Source: Haladaptatus paucihalophilus DX253 (GTDB lineage Archaea > Halobacteriota > Halobacteria > Halobacteriales > Haladaptataceae). From it: a DNA stretch of 64,000 nt. Positions 35,466 through 46,872 of this stretch are shown piece by piece. Location: NCBI RefSeq assembly GCF_000376445.1, contig NZ_AQXI01000001.1:154961-218960 (forward strand), read 5' to 3'. The notes beneath the pieces were generated by a model that worked only from the letters and a program-made list of their open reading frames with translations, was not told where the DNA came from and did no database searches. How positions within the stretch are numbered: position 1 is the stretch's first letter; every line of letters starts with the position of its first letter. Both the position numbers and the translations under genes were made by a program.

Positions 35466-35885
35466 TCACGCCCGCGCCGGTTCGACGAAGAGGAGTTCGT
35501 TGCCCTCCGGGTCGAACGCGATGACTTCGACGCCGTACTCGCGTTCCTGCGGTTCGGACGCGAACTCGACGCCGCGCTCGCGCAAGTCGGCGTACGTCGC
35601 GTGACAGTCGTCCACCTCCAAGCCGATCATCGGGTTGTGGCCGACCAACTCCTCGTATCTGTCGGCGTCCCGACCGTCGAACCACTCCGGGGACCGGAGG
35701 ATGATGTGGACGCCCTCCCGTCCCGCGGGGGCGACGGTGAGCCACCTGTCCTCGCCCATCTCGCTGTCCTCCTTCTTCTCGAAGCCGAGCGTTTCGGTGT
35801 AGAAGTCGAGGGCCGCCTCCTGGTCCGCGACTATCAGCGCGAAATGCGTGACCCGCGAGACGTGGCCGGTCGATTGCTGTGTCAT
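35466..35885 (-). CDS. VOC-superfamily protein (glyoxalase-like)
   Basis: 139 aa from ATG 35885. Typical vicinal-oxygen-chelate fold: VTHFALIVADQEAALDFYTETLGFEKKED, LTVAPAGREGVHIIL and VEVIAFDPEGNELLFVEP. The metal ligands His in VTHFAL and Glu in NELLFVEP are present. The substrate is unknown; it may be a glyoxalase or a dioxygenase-like protein. It converges on coxC with 6 nt between stops, and sits inside the oxidase locus without obvious functional link. Confidence 0.85.
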   Translation of the reverse strand: MTQQSTGHVSRVTHFALIVADQEAALDFYTETLGFEKKEDSEMGEDRWLTVAPAGREGVHIILRSPEWFDGRDADRYEELVGHNPMIGLEVDDCHATYADLRERGVEFASEPQEREYGVEVIAFDPEGNELLFVEPARA

Positions 35886-35967
35886 GGTTCTCTCCCGATG
35901 AACGGACGACGGGGAGCACGAAATACGCACGCCTCCGGGTTCGGAATCGGGTCGAAGAACGCCGAAA

Positions 35968-36527
35968 TCACCGATTCGTCCCGCGTGCCCGCTCCTCACG
36001 TTCGAGGAGCTTTCGGTAGAGCGGCGGCGTGAGGATTCCGAGCGCGCCCAACAGGACGAACACCACGCCGAGCGGGAACAGGAGCGGATCAACCCCGAGA
36101 CACGGGTTCGCGGAGGAGATGGTCACGTACCGGGTGGTCCCGCCGGACGCGACGAGGACGCCTCGTTCGAATGCTCGCCGGTGGACGAACCGTCCGCGAA
36201 CCTCGCCGGTGTCCCGCGGATTTTCGAGCGCGTCCTCGAACGCCCGGCGTTCCGCGGGCGCGAGTTCGTCGATGCCGAACTCCCGGAGCGGGTCGGTCCG
36301 CGTCGCGGCCGTCAGCTGGTCGGTCGCGCCGGGCGAGTAGACGACGATGGTCGGATTGCCACAAAGGTTGAGTTGGGATTGAACGACGGCGTACCCGCCG
36401 AGCGTTCCCCCGGCGATACCGACGGCGACGAGGAGCGTGCCGAAGAACGGCGCGCCGTAGGTTAGCAACGTCTCGGAGAGCGAGCTTTCCTCGTCGATGG
36501 GTTCGGGATGTCGGTTGTCGGGGTCCA

Positions 36528-36528
<1 letters not shown>
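35968..36528 (-). CDS. Small membrane protein co-translated with coxA
   Basis: 186 aa from ATG 36528 (MDPDNRHPEPIDEESSLSET). One helix at about residues 28-53, an external domain with two Cys (LCGNPTIVVYSPG and NPCLGVD), then a second helix (LLFPLGVVFVLLGALGILT) and a basic tail. The ATG overlaps the coxA stop by one base (TGATG), so it is almost certainly an oxidase-associated protein, perhaps a small subunit or assembly factor. No closer family identity. Confidence 0.78.
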
Positions 36529-38789
<2,261 letters not shown>

Positions 38790-38966
38790 CGCGGAACCAC
38801 CTCTCGATGGCCTTCGCTGGTCCCCTTCCCCCCGTGCATACTCACTCGTGTCAATGGCGACCATGATAAAGCCGCAGGCCGCCTCCTGTCCGACAGAATT
38901 GACACATGAAACACAGTTCACCGAGCGCACGATAGTTATATCCGCACGTCTGTTGACTCGGGAACG

Positions 38967-39737
38967 ATGCGACTTCGCCGCAGGGGGGCATCTCGGTGGG
39001 GGGCACTGGTGTGCCTGTTCGTCGTCGGAATCGCCGCCGTCCAACCAGCGGCCGCGCAATCGGTCAACAAACGGCTCATCGACTCGCTGAACTACCAGCT
39101 TGCGTACGTGGCGCTGCCGCTGACGCTCTTCGTCGAGATAATTCTGGTCTACGCGGTGTTCAAGTTCCGGAACAACGACGACCCGTTACCGACGGCGGAG
39201 GACCCGCCGCTCGAAATAACGTGGACCATCGCAACTGCCATCATCCTGCTGTTCGTCGGCGTCGCGGCGTTCACCGTGCTGACGAATCCGTACATCACGC
39301 CGACGCAACCGACGGGCGGCGCTGGAACGGGCGGCGCGAGGATGGGACTCGCGGACGCCGCGAACTCGACGGACTCGGTGACGGTCCGCGGACTCGCCTA
39401 CCAGTGGGGGTGGCAGTTCAGCTATCCGGGGACGAACGTCACGACACGCGACGAACTCGTTCTCCCGGCGAACACCGACATCTACGTTCGGATGACCTCC
39501 GCGGACGTGATTCACTCGCTGTTCGTCCCGCAACTCGGGGTCAAACAGGACGTGTTCCCCAAGCGAACCACCGTCATCCACACGCGCGTCTTCGAACCCG
39601 GAACGTACCGCGGCTACTGCGCCGAGTTCTGTGGCTCGGGCCACGCGCGCATGCGGACCGAGGTCCGCGTGCTCCCCAAGGACGAGTACCGACAGTGGCT
39701 CCGGAATTCGACGGCGGAAAACGGCTCGGCGAGGTAA
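38967..39737 (+). CDS. coxB: Cytochrome c oxidase subunit II
   Basis: 256 aa with a basic signal-like N-terminus and AAAQ site, two membrane helices (about residues 38-60 and 78-105) and a cupredoxin domain. The CuA ligands are visible in IHSLFVPQLGVKQD, GYCAEFCGSGHARM. The upstream AGTTATATCC box about 28 nt before the ATG suggests a leaderless mRNA. Divergent from coxA. Confidence 0.95.
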   Translation: MRLRRRGASRWGALVCLFVVGIAAVQPAAAQSVNKRLIDSLNYQLAYVALPLTLFVEIILVYAVFKFRNNDDPLPTAEDPPLEITWTIATAIILLFVGVAAFTVLTNPYITPTQPTGGAGTGGARMGLADAANSTDSVTVRGLAYQWGWQFSYPGTNVTTRDELVLPANTDIYVRMTSADVIHSLFVPQLGVKQDVFPKRTTVIHTRVFEPGTYRGYCAEFCGSGHARMRTEVRVLPKDEYRQWLRNSTAENGSAR

Positions 39738-39772
39738 CACGCGTCCGAAAAAAGCGGAGTTTCGCTCACCGC

Positions 39773-40135
39773 TCAGTTGCTGTCCGAGATTTGAACGTTG
39801 TCGAGCGTCACGCCGAGGTTCTTCAGCGTGATGTCGACGTGGCATATCTCGTAGGTCTGCCCGTTGAACGAGACGTGGAGACCGTCGATGGTCATCGTCG
39901 AGGAGTCGAGCGTGTACCGCTGGTTGTCGATGGTGAGATTCGGGAATCCGGGTCCGGCGATGTTCGTATCCGAGATGGTGACGGTCGCGTCGCTGATGGT
40001 AATGTCCTGATTGCCGAGTTTCGTGACGTTGCTGTCCGAGGCGTTCCCGGCCGCGAGCGCGACGCCCGCGCTGGTGCTGACGAGGAGGGCGGCTATCAAC
40101 AGGGGTGCGAGAAGTCTCCGTGCTGCTACTCTCAT
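39773..40135 (-). CDS. Secreted beta-rich protein, function unknown
   Basis: The 120-aa protein begins with a Sec-type signal (MRVAARRLLAPLLIAALLVS... to ALAAG). The mature part is a run of short beta-strand-like repeats rich in Asn, Thr, Ile and Asp (ITISDATVTISDTNI, LTIDNQRYTLDSSTMTIDG, NLGVTLDNVQISDSN), suggesting a small parallel-beta or lectin-like fold. One Cys (EICHVD). No anchor is visible. It lies convergent to coxB by about 35 nt. Unrecognised family. Confidence 0.7.
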   Translation of the reverse strand: MRVAARRLLAPLLIAALLVSTSAGVALAAGNASDSNVTKLGNQDITISDATVTISDTNIAGPGFPNLTIDNQRYTLDSSTMTIDGLHVSFNGQTYEICHVDITLKNLGVTLDNVQISDSN

Positions 40136-40436
40136 GGTGTCTGACCCCTCGACGGCAACGAGAAAAAGGGGAGCGGATAGTTCTGCCGATTACGCGCAGT
40201 TCATTGGTATAAATCAAACTGTGAAATAATACTCGAGAACCCATACAATCGTTCTTTCTCGGTTCTAATGTGGTCTGAACGAGTAAATATAACAAAATCA
40301 GATGGTTGTTCGCTGTGACTTCCGCGACCGATTGTAAGGTCGGCCTACCGAAAAATAGGGGACGCCTGCAGGTCGGAGCGCATCTTCCACGGTCGATGGA
40401 CGCCCGTTTGCCCCTCTCGGCGACCGCAACGCCGCA
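40136..40436. other. Gene-free interval with AT-rich promoter region
   Basis: No coding frame is convincing here. GTATAAATC at about 40207-40215 and AAATATAAC near 40284-40292 (read on the reverse strand as TATA-like boxes) could drive the secreted-protein gene with a start at 40135, leaving a leader of about 45 nt from the first. The rest is the 3' side of the acyl-CoA synthetase gene. No repeat seen. Confidence 0.4.
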
Positions 40437-42011
40437 TCAGTCGTCCGCTCGTCCGCCGAGTTCGAACCGCTGGACCTTCCCGCTCGTCGTTCGCGGGAGG
40501 GTTCGGACGAACTCGATTTCGCGCGGGTGTTTGTACGCCGCCATCGTCTCCAGGCAGTACTCTCGCAGTCGGTCGGCGTTGGGAGACACGCCGGTCGCCG
40601 GAACCACGTAGGCGGCGACGGTTTCGCCGCGACGGTCGTCGTGTTTTCCGACGACCGCCGCCTCCGCGACGTCGGGATGGTCGTAGAGCACTTCCTCCAC
40701 TTCCCCCGGATAGACGTTGTAGCCCGCGGTGACGATGACGTCGGATTTCCGCCCGAGAACCTCGTAGTAGTTGTCCTCGTCGCGGCGCACGATGTCTCCG
40801 GTTTTGAAGTAGCCGTCGTCGGTGAACGCCGCGTCGGTCGCCTCCGGTCGCTCGTGGTAGCCCTTCATGACGTGCGGGCCGCGAACGAGCAGTTCGCCCG
40901 CCTCTCCGGGCGAGACGGTCTCGCCGTCCTCGTCCACGACCGCACAGTCCGTCGCGCGAAACGGTTGCCCGATGGTGCCCGGACGCGGCCCGAACGTCGC
41001 GTTGATTCCGGCGTGCGTGCCGCCGCCCGTCTCGGTCAGCCCGTAGGCCTCGAACAGTTCGACCCCGACGCCGTTCTCGAACGTCTCCTGTACCGGTGTC
41101 GGCATGGTCGCGCCGCCCTCCATCGACTCCGCCAGACTCGACAGGTCGTACTCGCCGAAGGAGTCGTGTTCGACGATATCCACGTACATCGCGGCGACCG
41201 CGCCGAACTTCGTGATTCGCTTCGACTCGATGGTCGCCATGGCCGCCTCGGGGTCCCACGACTCGGAATCGCGGAGGAAGACGCTCGCCCCGCGAACGAG
41301 GGGCTGCCACGTCCGGTTGACGAACCCGGCGATGTGCGACAGCGGAAGGACCGACAGAAACCGCTCCTCGTCGGCGTCGAGGGCGGTTCGCTCGAACCCC
41401 ATGAACGACTGCGCTCGGAGGTTCCGGTGGGTGAGCAGGACGCCCTTCGGGGTCCCCGTCGTCCCGCTGGTGTACGGTTGCATGGCGACGTCGCCGTCGG
41501 TTCGTTCGGCGAGGACCGGTTCGCCGTCCACGTCCGCGAACATGCGGTCCGCGTCCGCAATTCTGTCTCCGTCCTCTCCATCCCAATCCCTGCGACCGAT
41601 GACCACCGGGTCCGTTTCGACCCCCCGTATCGCGTCCGCGGCCGTCTCGCGGAGCGATTCGTCCACCACGACGGCCTTGGCGTCGCTGTCGTCCAGACGA
41701 TAGGCGACTTCTCGGGTTCGATACTGCGGGTTCATCGGGACGAACGGCGTCCCCGCTTTGAGCGCACCGAGGGCCGCGATAACGAACTCGGGGCAGTTGG
41801 GGAGGAAGAGCGCGATTCGGTCGCCCGGACGGAGCCCGAGGGCCTGCAATCCGCCCGCAAATCGAGCGGACCGGTCCCGGAGTTCGGCGTGCGTGTACCG
41901 TTTCCCGTCCGTTTCGAGCGCGAGTTTCTCGGCGTGACACTCCGCGGTTTCGTCGTACAGTCGCGCGACGTTCCCCGACCGTGCCGCGACCGAAAACGAG
42001 TCGGCTTCCAT
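40437..42011 (-). CDS. Long-chain acyl-CoA synthetase / AMP-binding ligase
   Basis: 524 aa from ATG 42011 (MEADSFSVAARSGNVARLYD). AMP-forming ligase motifs: P-loop YTSGTTGTPKGVLLTHRN, FEAYGLTETGGGTHAG (A5-like), FKTGDIVRRDEDNYYEVLGRKSD (A7/A8), and YNVYPGEVEEVLYDHPDV with RTTSGKVQR (catalytic Lys region). It forms acyl-CoA from a fatty or other carboxylic acid, ATP and CoA; substrate chain length is not readable. Divergent from the acetyltransferase at 42201. Confidence 0.92.
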   Translation of the reverse strand: MEADSFSVAARSGNVARLYDETAECHAEKLALETDGKRYTHAELRDRSARFAGGLQALGLRPGDRIALFLPNCPEFVIAALGALKAGTPFVPMNPQYRTREVAYRLDDSDAKAVVVDESLRETAADAIRGVETDPVVIGRRDWDGEDGDRIADADRMFADVDGEPVLAERTDGDVAMQPYTSGTTGTPKGVLLTHRNLRAQSFMGFERTALDADEERFLSVLPLSHIAGFVNRTWQPLVRGASVFLRDSESWDPEAAMATIESKRITKFGAVAAMYVDIVEHDSFGEYDLSSLAESMEGGATMPTPVQETFENGVGVELFEAYGLTETGGGTHAGINATFGPRPGTIGQPFRATDCAVVDEDGETVSPGEAGELLVRGPHVMKGYHERPEATDAAFTDDGYFKTGDIVRRDEDNYYEVLGRKSDVIVTAGYNVYPGEVEEVLYDHPDVAEAAVVGKHDDRRGETVAAYVVPATGVSPNADRLREYCLETMAAYKHPREIEFVRTLPRTTSGKVQRFELGGRADD

Positions 42012-42200
42012 GCGAACACGCCCGCGACACGCCGGGAAAAGTACGGAGCATCGTTCATCGGAACCCCCAGCAAACGGACGACTTACGCCACCTCTTCCGA
42101 GAAAGCAGGTGTTCCGTACCACGTTCACGTGAGCGAAGCGTCCGCCTACGCGAGTGAACGACCGTCCCGATTTACGTCGGCCGCAGTCGTCCACTCCCCG

Positions 42201-43328
42201 ATGGCCGACGAGATGGCAGACCCCGACGCGAGAGAGAGCGGGTCGTACGTCGTCCGGCAGTACGACCCCGACGACCGAGCGGGTGTGCTGGCGCTATACG
42301 AAACCGTGTTCGGCGACCGCCGCGGGCGCGGCGAGTGGTTCGACTGGAAGTTCGGCGACAACCCCTACCTGTCACACGTCCCGATTTGCGTCGCGGAGCG
42401 CGACGGCGAGGTCGTGGGTGCACGGCCGAGCCTCCCGGTTCCGCTCTCCGTCGGCGGAACGCGCGAACTCGCGCTCGTGCAGGTGGACCCGATGGTCCAC
42501 CCCGACCATCGCCGACAGGGGCTGTTCACCCGCATGGCGAAACACGTCTACGACTACTACGGCCCGCGGGAGCCGTCCATCGTCGTCGGATTCCCGAACG
42601 AGGCGGTGAAAGCCGGACTGGAGAAGTTGGCGGACAAGCTCTCGCTCCGGGACGGCGTTCTGACGAACTTCACCGAACACTACCGCGTACAGAACCCGCA
42701 GGCGCTGAGCGATTCGCCGGTTGCGAGCGCCGCACTCCCCGCGATTCGAGGGTACCTCGCGGGGCGCGACCGGATGACGTCGAGAGCCCCGGATTCCGTC
42801 ATCGACCGCTACGACGACCTCCGTCCGGCCATGCTCGCCGACATCGCCGCCACACAGCGCACCGCGAGCGCCCACGCCGTCCGCGACGAGACGTTCCTCG
42901 CGTGGCGATTCCTGAACCCTCGCTACGAGTACACGACCTACGTATATCGCGGCGAGTACGGCCCCGTCGCCATGGTCGTTGGCGAACAACGAAAAACGGA
43001 CCAAACCATCGTCCACCTCTCGGACGTGCTTCCGGTCGCGGGCGGAACGGCACGGGAACGGGCGCTCTCCGCGCTCCTCGGGCGAATCATCGACGAACAC
43101 CGGGACGCCGACGTGATCGTCGCCGCGGGAACCACGCTTCCGCGGTCGCTCCTCGCCGACCACGGATTTCTGCCGACCGACCGTTTCCCCCTCTCCCGAT
43201 TGACCTCGGAGTACTGGTTCTCGGCGCGGCCCATCGGTGGGCCGGGTGGAGACTGGACGGTCAACGGTCGCCGACTGGCCGAGGAAGGAAGTTGGAATCT
43301 CTCGTTCTGTGAACTGGAAATCGGGTGA
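42201..43328 (+). CDS. GNAT-family acetyltransferase, two-domain
   Basis: 375 aa from ATG 42201. The N-terminal half is a GNAT fold with VVRQYDPDDRAGVLALYETVFG and the acetyl-CoA loop VHPDHRRQGLFTRMAKHVYDYY. The C-terminal half has a second GNAT-like part with FLAWRFLNPRYEYTTYVYRG, like the double-GNAT proteins of haloarchaea. Substrate unknown. The frame continues far upstream, but that segment is shadow of the opposite-strand synthetase. Confidence 0.83.
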   Translation: MADEMADPDARESGSYVVRQYDPDDRAGVLALYETVFGDRRGRGEWFDWKFGDNPYLSHVPICVAERDGEVVGARPSLPVPLSVGGTRELALVQVDPMVHPDHRRQGLFTRMAKHVYDYYGPREPSIVVGFPNEAVKAGLEKLADKLSLRDGVLTNFTEHYRVQNPQALSDSPVASAALPAIRGYLAGRDRMTSRAPDSVIDRYDDLRPAMLADIAATQRTASAHAVRDETFLAWRFLNPRYEYTTYVYRGEYGPVAMVVGEQRKTDQTIVHLSDVLPVAGGTARERALSALLGRIIDEHRDADVIVAAGTTLPRSLLADHGFLPTDRFPLSRLTSEYWFSARPIGGPGGDWTVNGRRLAEEGSWNLSFCELEIG

Positions 43329-43463
43329 CGTCGAAGAGTTAGTGGGTTCCATTCTCGGGGTCGCCCACGGCTCACGGTCGTCCCGTTCATTCGTTCGCTT
43401 CACTCACTGATTCAAACCCACCACGAATCCGCTCCGCTCATCGTGAAGTTTTTCGAAAAGGAA

Positions 43464-43537
43464 GCCGGTGGAGGGATTTGAACCCTCGGCCTATTCCTTA
43501 CGAAGGAATCGCTCTAGCCAGTCTGAGCTACACCGGC
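43464..43537 (-). tRNA. tRNA-Thr (anticodon CGU)
   Basis: The reverse strand gives a 74-nt cloverleaf. The acceptor stem is GCCGGTG/CACCGGC; the anticodon arm is ATTCC-TTCGTAA-GGAAT, giving anticodon CGT (CGU in RNA) for ACG codons; the T arm is GAGGG-TTCAAAT-CCCTC. No intron. CCA is not encoded: the base after the acceptor is T. An intergenic stretch with scattered filler sequence (43329-43463) lies on its 3' side. Confidence 0.97.
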
Positions 43538-43686
43538 ACACTCGCGTATGCTCGTGTCCCGTACCCGACGTCGCTACGCTCCGTCGGACACCGGCATGGG
43601 GCTTCCAACTGCATTACAACGTAGACACCACGGAGTGCATAAGGGTTGCGAAATGGCCGCGGGCACCGGCGTTAATTCATCACGAA

Positions 43687-44667
43687 CTACCGCGTCAATC
43701 GAACGTCCAGACAGACGTTGAGTTCGTGCGGCGCGTAGGACCGCACCGTCTGCCGCGTTTCGACCGAGACGTCGTATTCCGGTTCCGCCGCCGCGCGAAT
43801 TGCCGCCTCTCCGGGGCCGAACGGGTCGTCCTCGTGTTGAATGTCGTAGTAGTGGACGACGCACTCGTCGCCCGCGAGGGAGACGGCGGTGTCGAGGAAC
43901 TCGTCCGCGCTGTGCGGGAGGTTCATGACGAGGCGGTCGGCCCAGTTCTCGTACTCCGTCGCCGTCTCCCGAACGTCGCCGCAAATCGCCGTCACGCGGT
44001 CTTCGACCCCGTTCCGGCGGGCGTTCTCGTTGAGGTAGTCGATTGCCACATCGTTCACGTCCGCGCCGACGACCGTCGCGCCGCGCTTTGCGAACGGAAT
44101 CACGAACGGCCCCACGCCCGCGAACATGTCGAAGGCGCGTTCGTCCGGTTCCACCTGCTCCGCGACGCGGTGGCGCTCCGTGGCGAGTCGAGGGGAGAAG
44201 TAGACCCGCGCGACGTCCAAGAGGAACTCACAACCGTACTCGCGGTGGACGGTTTCGGTTCCGTTCCCGGCCAGCACGTCCCAGTCGCGCACGCGAGTCT
44301 CACCTTTGACCTTCGATGCGCGGTTGAGCACCGTCTCGACCGGGAGGGCCGAGGCGACTACCGCGTCGGCGACTTCGGTCGCCAGTTCGGGGTCGTCCTC
44401 GTCGATGAGGACGATTTTACCCAGTCGCTCGTAACTCGGTTCGAAGCCGAGGATATCGGCGGGCATCTGCTGTGTCGTCCGCGTCGGGAGGTCGCGGGTG
44501 ACGACCTCGAACGTCGGTGGAATCGCGTCTGGGTCGGTGACGGGGATGTACAGCCACCCGTCTTCGACGACGATCTCCACCTCGTCCACAATCAAATCCG
44601 ACTCGGCGAGTTCGCGGCGCGCCGCTTCCCCCTCTTCCCGTTCGACGCGCACGCAAGGCACTTCCAT
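43687..44667 (-). CDS. trm5: tRNA (guanine37-N1)-methyltransferase Trm5
   Basis: 326 aa starting MEVPCVRVEREEGEA. Archaeal Trm5 pattern: N-terminal domain with VLIDEDDPELATEVADAV and RASKVKGETRVRDWDVLAG, Rossmann SAM site FDMFAGVGPFVIPFAKRGATVVGADVN and the catalytic NLPHSADEFLD. It methylates N1 of G37 next to the anticodon, preventing frameshifts. The final strand VRSYAPHELNVCLDVRLTR is typical. ATG 44667. Good length for the family. Confidence 0.92.
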   Translation of the reverse strand: MEVPCVRVEREEGEAARRELAESDLIVDEVEIVVEDGWLYIPVTDPDAIPPTFEVVTRDLPTRTTQQMPADILGFEPSYERLGKIVLIDEDDPELATEVADAVVASALPVETVLNRASKVKGETRVRDWDVLAGNGTETVHREYGCEFLLDVARVYFSPRLATERHRVAEQVEPDERAFDMFAGVGPFVIPFAKRGATVVGADVNDVAIDYLNENARRNGVEDRVTAICGDVRETATEYENWADRLVMNLPHSADEFLDTAVSLAGDECVVHYYDIQHEDDPFGPGEAAIRAAAEPEYDVSVETRQTVRSYAPHELNVCLDVRLTR

Positions 44668-45038
44668 ACGTCATCGTTACCGGAAGCGGGCGTTAACGCT
44701 GACGCTTCGGGTCGCGGCGAGGGGACGGCCCTGTCGAACCAACGGACAGTTTCGAGTTGCAAACGGCCACTTGCCCACATCACCGCTTGACAACGTGTCG
44801 CAAAGTAATCGACTCTCCACTGTGGGAGTACGCCGAGGAACTGTCGATTTCCTATCGCAACCGTCCATTCCCTATCTATTAAACGGCGGCCGCTAATCGG
44901 GTGCCGTCGGGGAGTCGAACCGTTCGAGTCATCATTGCTGTCGGATGGCGTAGCTGAACGATTCGAAACGGAGTCGTCGGTTTATTCCCGGCGTCGGAGT
45001 ACCGCGGCTTGGTTCCAATTCGGGACCGGTAGAGAACC
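44668..45038. other. Gene-free interval before the Gln-rich gene
   Basis: 371 nt with no credible coding frame. A CTATTAAAC box at about 44875 and GGTTTATTC at 44978-44987 are possible TATA elements for the Gln-rich gene at 45039, leaving a leader of about 30-60 nt. It also contains the trm5 promoter side near its left end. No tandem repeats seen. Confidence 0.4.
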
Positions 45039-45881
45039 ATGACACAACGACTACAGCAACCGGAGACACAAGAACTCGACATCGGCCAGCAGTCACAGTC
45101 ACAACGGTATCGACCGACGGGTCAGCAGTACCAGCAAGAGACACGACAGCCACAGACGCAACAGTTCGAACGACAACCGAGTCGGCAACCGATGCAACAA
45201 CAGCCAATGCAACAACAGCACCGGCAGGCGACGCAACAACAGCCAATGCAACAACAGCACCGGCAGGCGACGCAACAACAGCCAATGCAACAACAGCACC
45301 GGCAGGCGACGCAACAACAGCCGATGCAACAGCAACCGATGCAACAGCACCGGCAGGCCGAGCAGTTCGGCCAACAGATTCGCCAGCGATACGAAGAATC
45401 GGTTCCCAGTGAGGTTCGCCTCGCTGTGGACGACTTGGAGAAGGTCTCGACCACGGCCGAGTGGGCCAAAGTGAAGGCGGTTCAACGCGGATTGCCCCGC
45501 GTCGCAAACGTCTGTGACGATATTCAAGAGCTCGCGGAGTTACAGAAGAAACTCATCATCCGACAGTCACCGGTCAGTCACACTATCGGGCAATGCTCCG
45601 TGCAAGCCATCCAAGAGGGCCTACAGGAGCTTCAACAGCACACGGGTGAACCCGAGGTACAGGCCACCATCGAGAACGCCAAACAGTCGCTCGGCACCAT
45701 CGAGAAGGGACTCTCTGCGCTCCAAACCACCGGTACCCACCAATCCGGCCAGCAGGTCGGTGGACAGCAGTCCGGTCAGCAAACCGGAGGGCGGCGGTTC
45801 GGCCAGCAGTACGGAACGCAGGGAACGTCCCAGGGAATCGGAACGCAATCGATGGAGCACCACCCGAGTCAGCCTTACTGA
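45039..45881 (+). CDS. Gln/Met-rich low-complexity protein with central helical domain
   Basis: The 280-aa protein has three parts. Residues 1-105 are Gln-dominated (Q, P, M, H, R; no acidic residues in the repeats), with three identical 13-residue units QQQPMQQQHRQAT plus partial units. Residues about 110-225 are a conserved-looking acidic helical domain (YEESVPSEVRLAVDDLEKVSTTAEWAKVKAVQRGLPRVANVCDDI...). Residues 226-280 are again Gly/Gln/Ser/Thr-rich (SGQQVGGQQSGQQTGG). There is no signal peptide or membrane helix, so it is cytoplasmic. A glutamine-rich composition resembling prion-like or phase-separating proteins is highly unusual in an acidic haloarchaeal proteome. Function unknown. Confidence 0.8.
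   Translation: MTQRLQQPETQELDIGQQSQSQRYRPTGQQYQQETRQPQTQQFERQPSRQPMQQQPMQQQHRQATQQQPMQQQHRQATQQQPMQQQHRQATQQQPMQQQPMQQHRQAEQFGQQIRQRYEESVPSEVRLAVDDLEKVSTTAEWAKVKAVQRGLPRVANVCDDIQELAELQKKLIIRQSPVSHTIGQCSVQAIQEGLQELQQHTGEPEVQATIENAKQSLGTIEKGLSALQTTGTHQSGQQVGGQQSGQQTGGRRFGQQYGTQGTSQGIGTQSMEHHPSQPY
45195..45311 (+). repeat. Perfect 39-nt tandem repeat, three copies, inside the Gln-rich gene
   Basis: Three adjacent copies start at 45195, 45234 and 45273 and are identical at all 39 positions by my reading, encoding a 13-residue Gln/Met/His/Arg unit each. A partial fourth copy begins at 45312. Perfect DNA identity points to recent expansion or gene conversion and likely length variation between strains. 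The repeats keep the reading frame, so copy number changes would not destroy the protein. Confidence 0.9.
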
Positions 45882-45958
45882 GCCGACGCGATGAGCCGCT
45901 GAATTTTTCGAACGGCGTACTTCGCGCGCTTTAACCGGCCGGAACACGGAGAGCGCAC

Positions 45959-46762
45959 ATGCTCACCTTCATCGGACTCGGCCTGTACGACGAGCGTTCG
46001 ATCACCGTCGAGGGCCGCGACGCCATCGCCGACGCCGACCGCGTGTTCGCCGAATTCTACACCAGCAAGCTCATCGGAGCGGACGTGACCGACCTCGAAG
46101 CGTTTCACGACACGGACATCGAGGTTCGAGACCGCGCTGGCGTCGAACAGCACCCGGACGACATCCTCGCTGCTGCCGAGTCGGGCGACGCCGCATTCCT
46201 CACCGCCGGTGACACCATGATTTCGACGACGCACGTCGACCTCCGACTCCGGGCCGAAGACCGCGGTATCGACACTCGCGTGGTTCACGCACCGACCGCC
46301 GAGTCCGCCGCGAGCGGACTCACCGGCTTGCAGAACTACCGCTTCGGGAAAGCGACCACGCTGCCGTTCGAGTACGCCCACGGTGCGGACGGACTCCCAG
46401 CGAGCGTGACCGATGTTCTCGACGACAACCGCGAGCGAGGCCTGCACACGCTCGTCTACCTCGACATCAAAGTCGGCTGGAATCCGAGAAAAGAGGACGA
46501 AGCCGGAGAGGACGAGTACATGACCGCGAGCCACGCGGCGGAATTGCTCGCCGACGGATACGACGACGTGCTCGCCGTCGTCGTCGCGCGCGCCGGAAGC
46601 CCCGACCCGCTGGTCGAAGCCGACCGACTCTCGGAACTCGCGGAGCGTGATTTCGGCGACCCGCTCCATCTGCTCGTCGTCCCGGGCGACCTCCACCACA
46701 TCGAAGCCGACGCGCTCGAATCGCTCGCCGACGCGCCGAGCGACCTGCTCGACGTCGTATAG
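45959..46762 (+). CDS. dph5: Diphthine synthase
   Basis: 267 aa starting MLTFIGLGLYDERSITVEGRD. Matches archaeal Dph5/DphB: GLGLYDERSIT, FAEFYTSKLIG, FLTAGDTMISTTHVDLRL, YLDIKV and VVVARAGSPDP. It trimethylates the aminocarboxypropyl group on elongation factor 2 histidine during diphthamide synthesis. It shares the tetrapyrrole-methylase fold. Start and length are normal. Confidence 0.95.
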   Translation: MLTFIGLGLYDERSITVEGRDAIADADRVFAEFYTSKLIGADVTDLEAFHDTDIEVRDRAGVEQHPDDILAAAESGDAAFLTAGDTMISTTHVDLRLRAEDRGIDTRVVHAPTAESAASGLTGLQNYRFGKATTLPFEYAHGADGLPASVTDVLDDNRERGLHTLVYLDIKVGWNPRKEDEAGEDEYMTASHAAELLADGYDDVLAVVVARAGSPDPLVEADRLSELAERDFGDPLHLLVVPGDLHHIEADALESLADAPSDLLDVV

Positions 46763-46872
46763 AACGGTCTTATTCTCGATTTTTTCGGCGGTCGATAGCG
46801 CCGCCGCTCACGGGTCGAGTGCGCGAAAAATGAAGTAGGTTTCGTCAGTCGAAATCAGACTCGGTGTCCGAT

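Noticed and set aside
38790..38864. coxA start at 38864 (MVAIDTSEY...)
   Set aside because: A TATA-like TTTATC overlaps this position, so the ATG would lie before the transcription start; the family-like N-terminus begins at 38789.
43329..43463. Integration site or mobile element next to tRNA-Thr
   Set aside because: No integrase, no repeat of the tRNA 3' end nearby and ordinary genes on both sides.
45195..45320. CRISPR array
   Set aside because: The repeats are contiguous without spacers and in frame with a protein; no cas genes are in the window.
45122..45469. Cys-rich reverse frame (repeated CCCIGCCC-type) opposite the Gln repeats
   Set aside because: Produced by CAA/CAG codon complement (TTG/CTG in other frames gives Leu/Cys runs); an artefact of the repeat, not a metal-binding protein.
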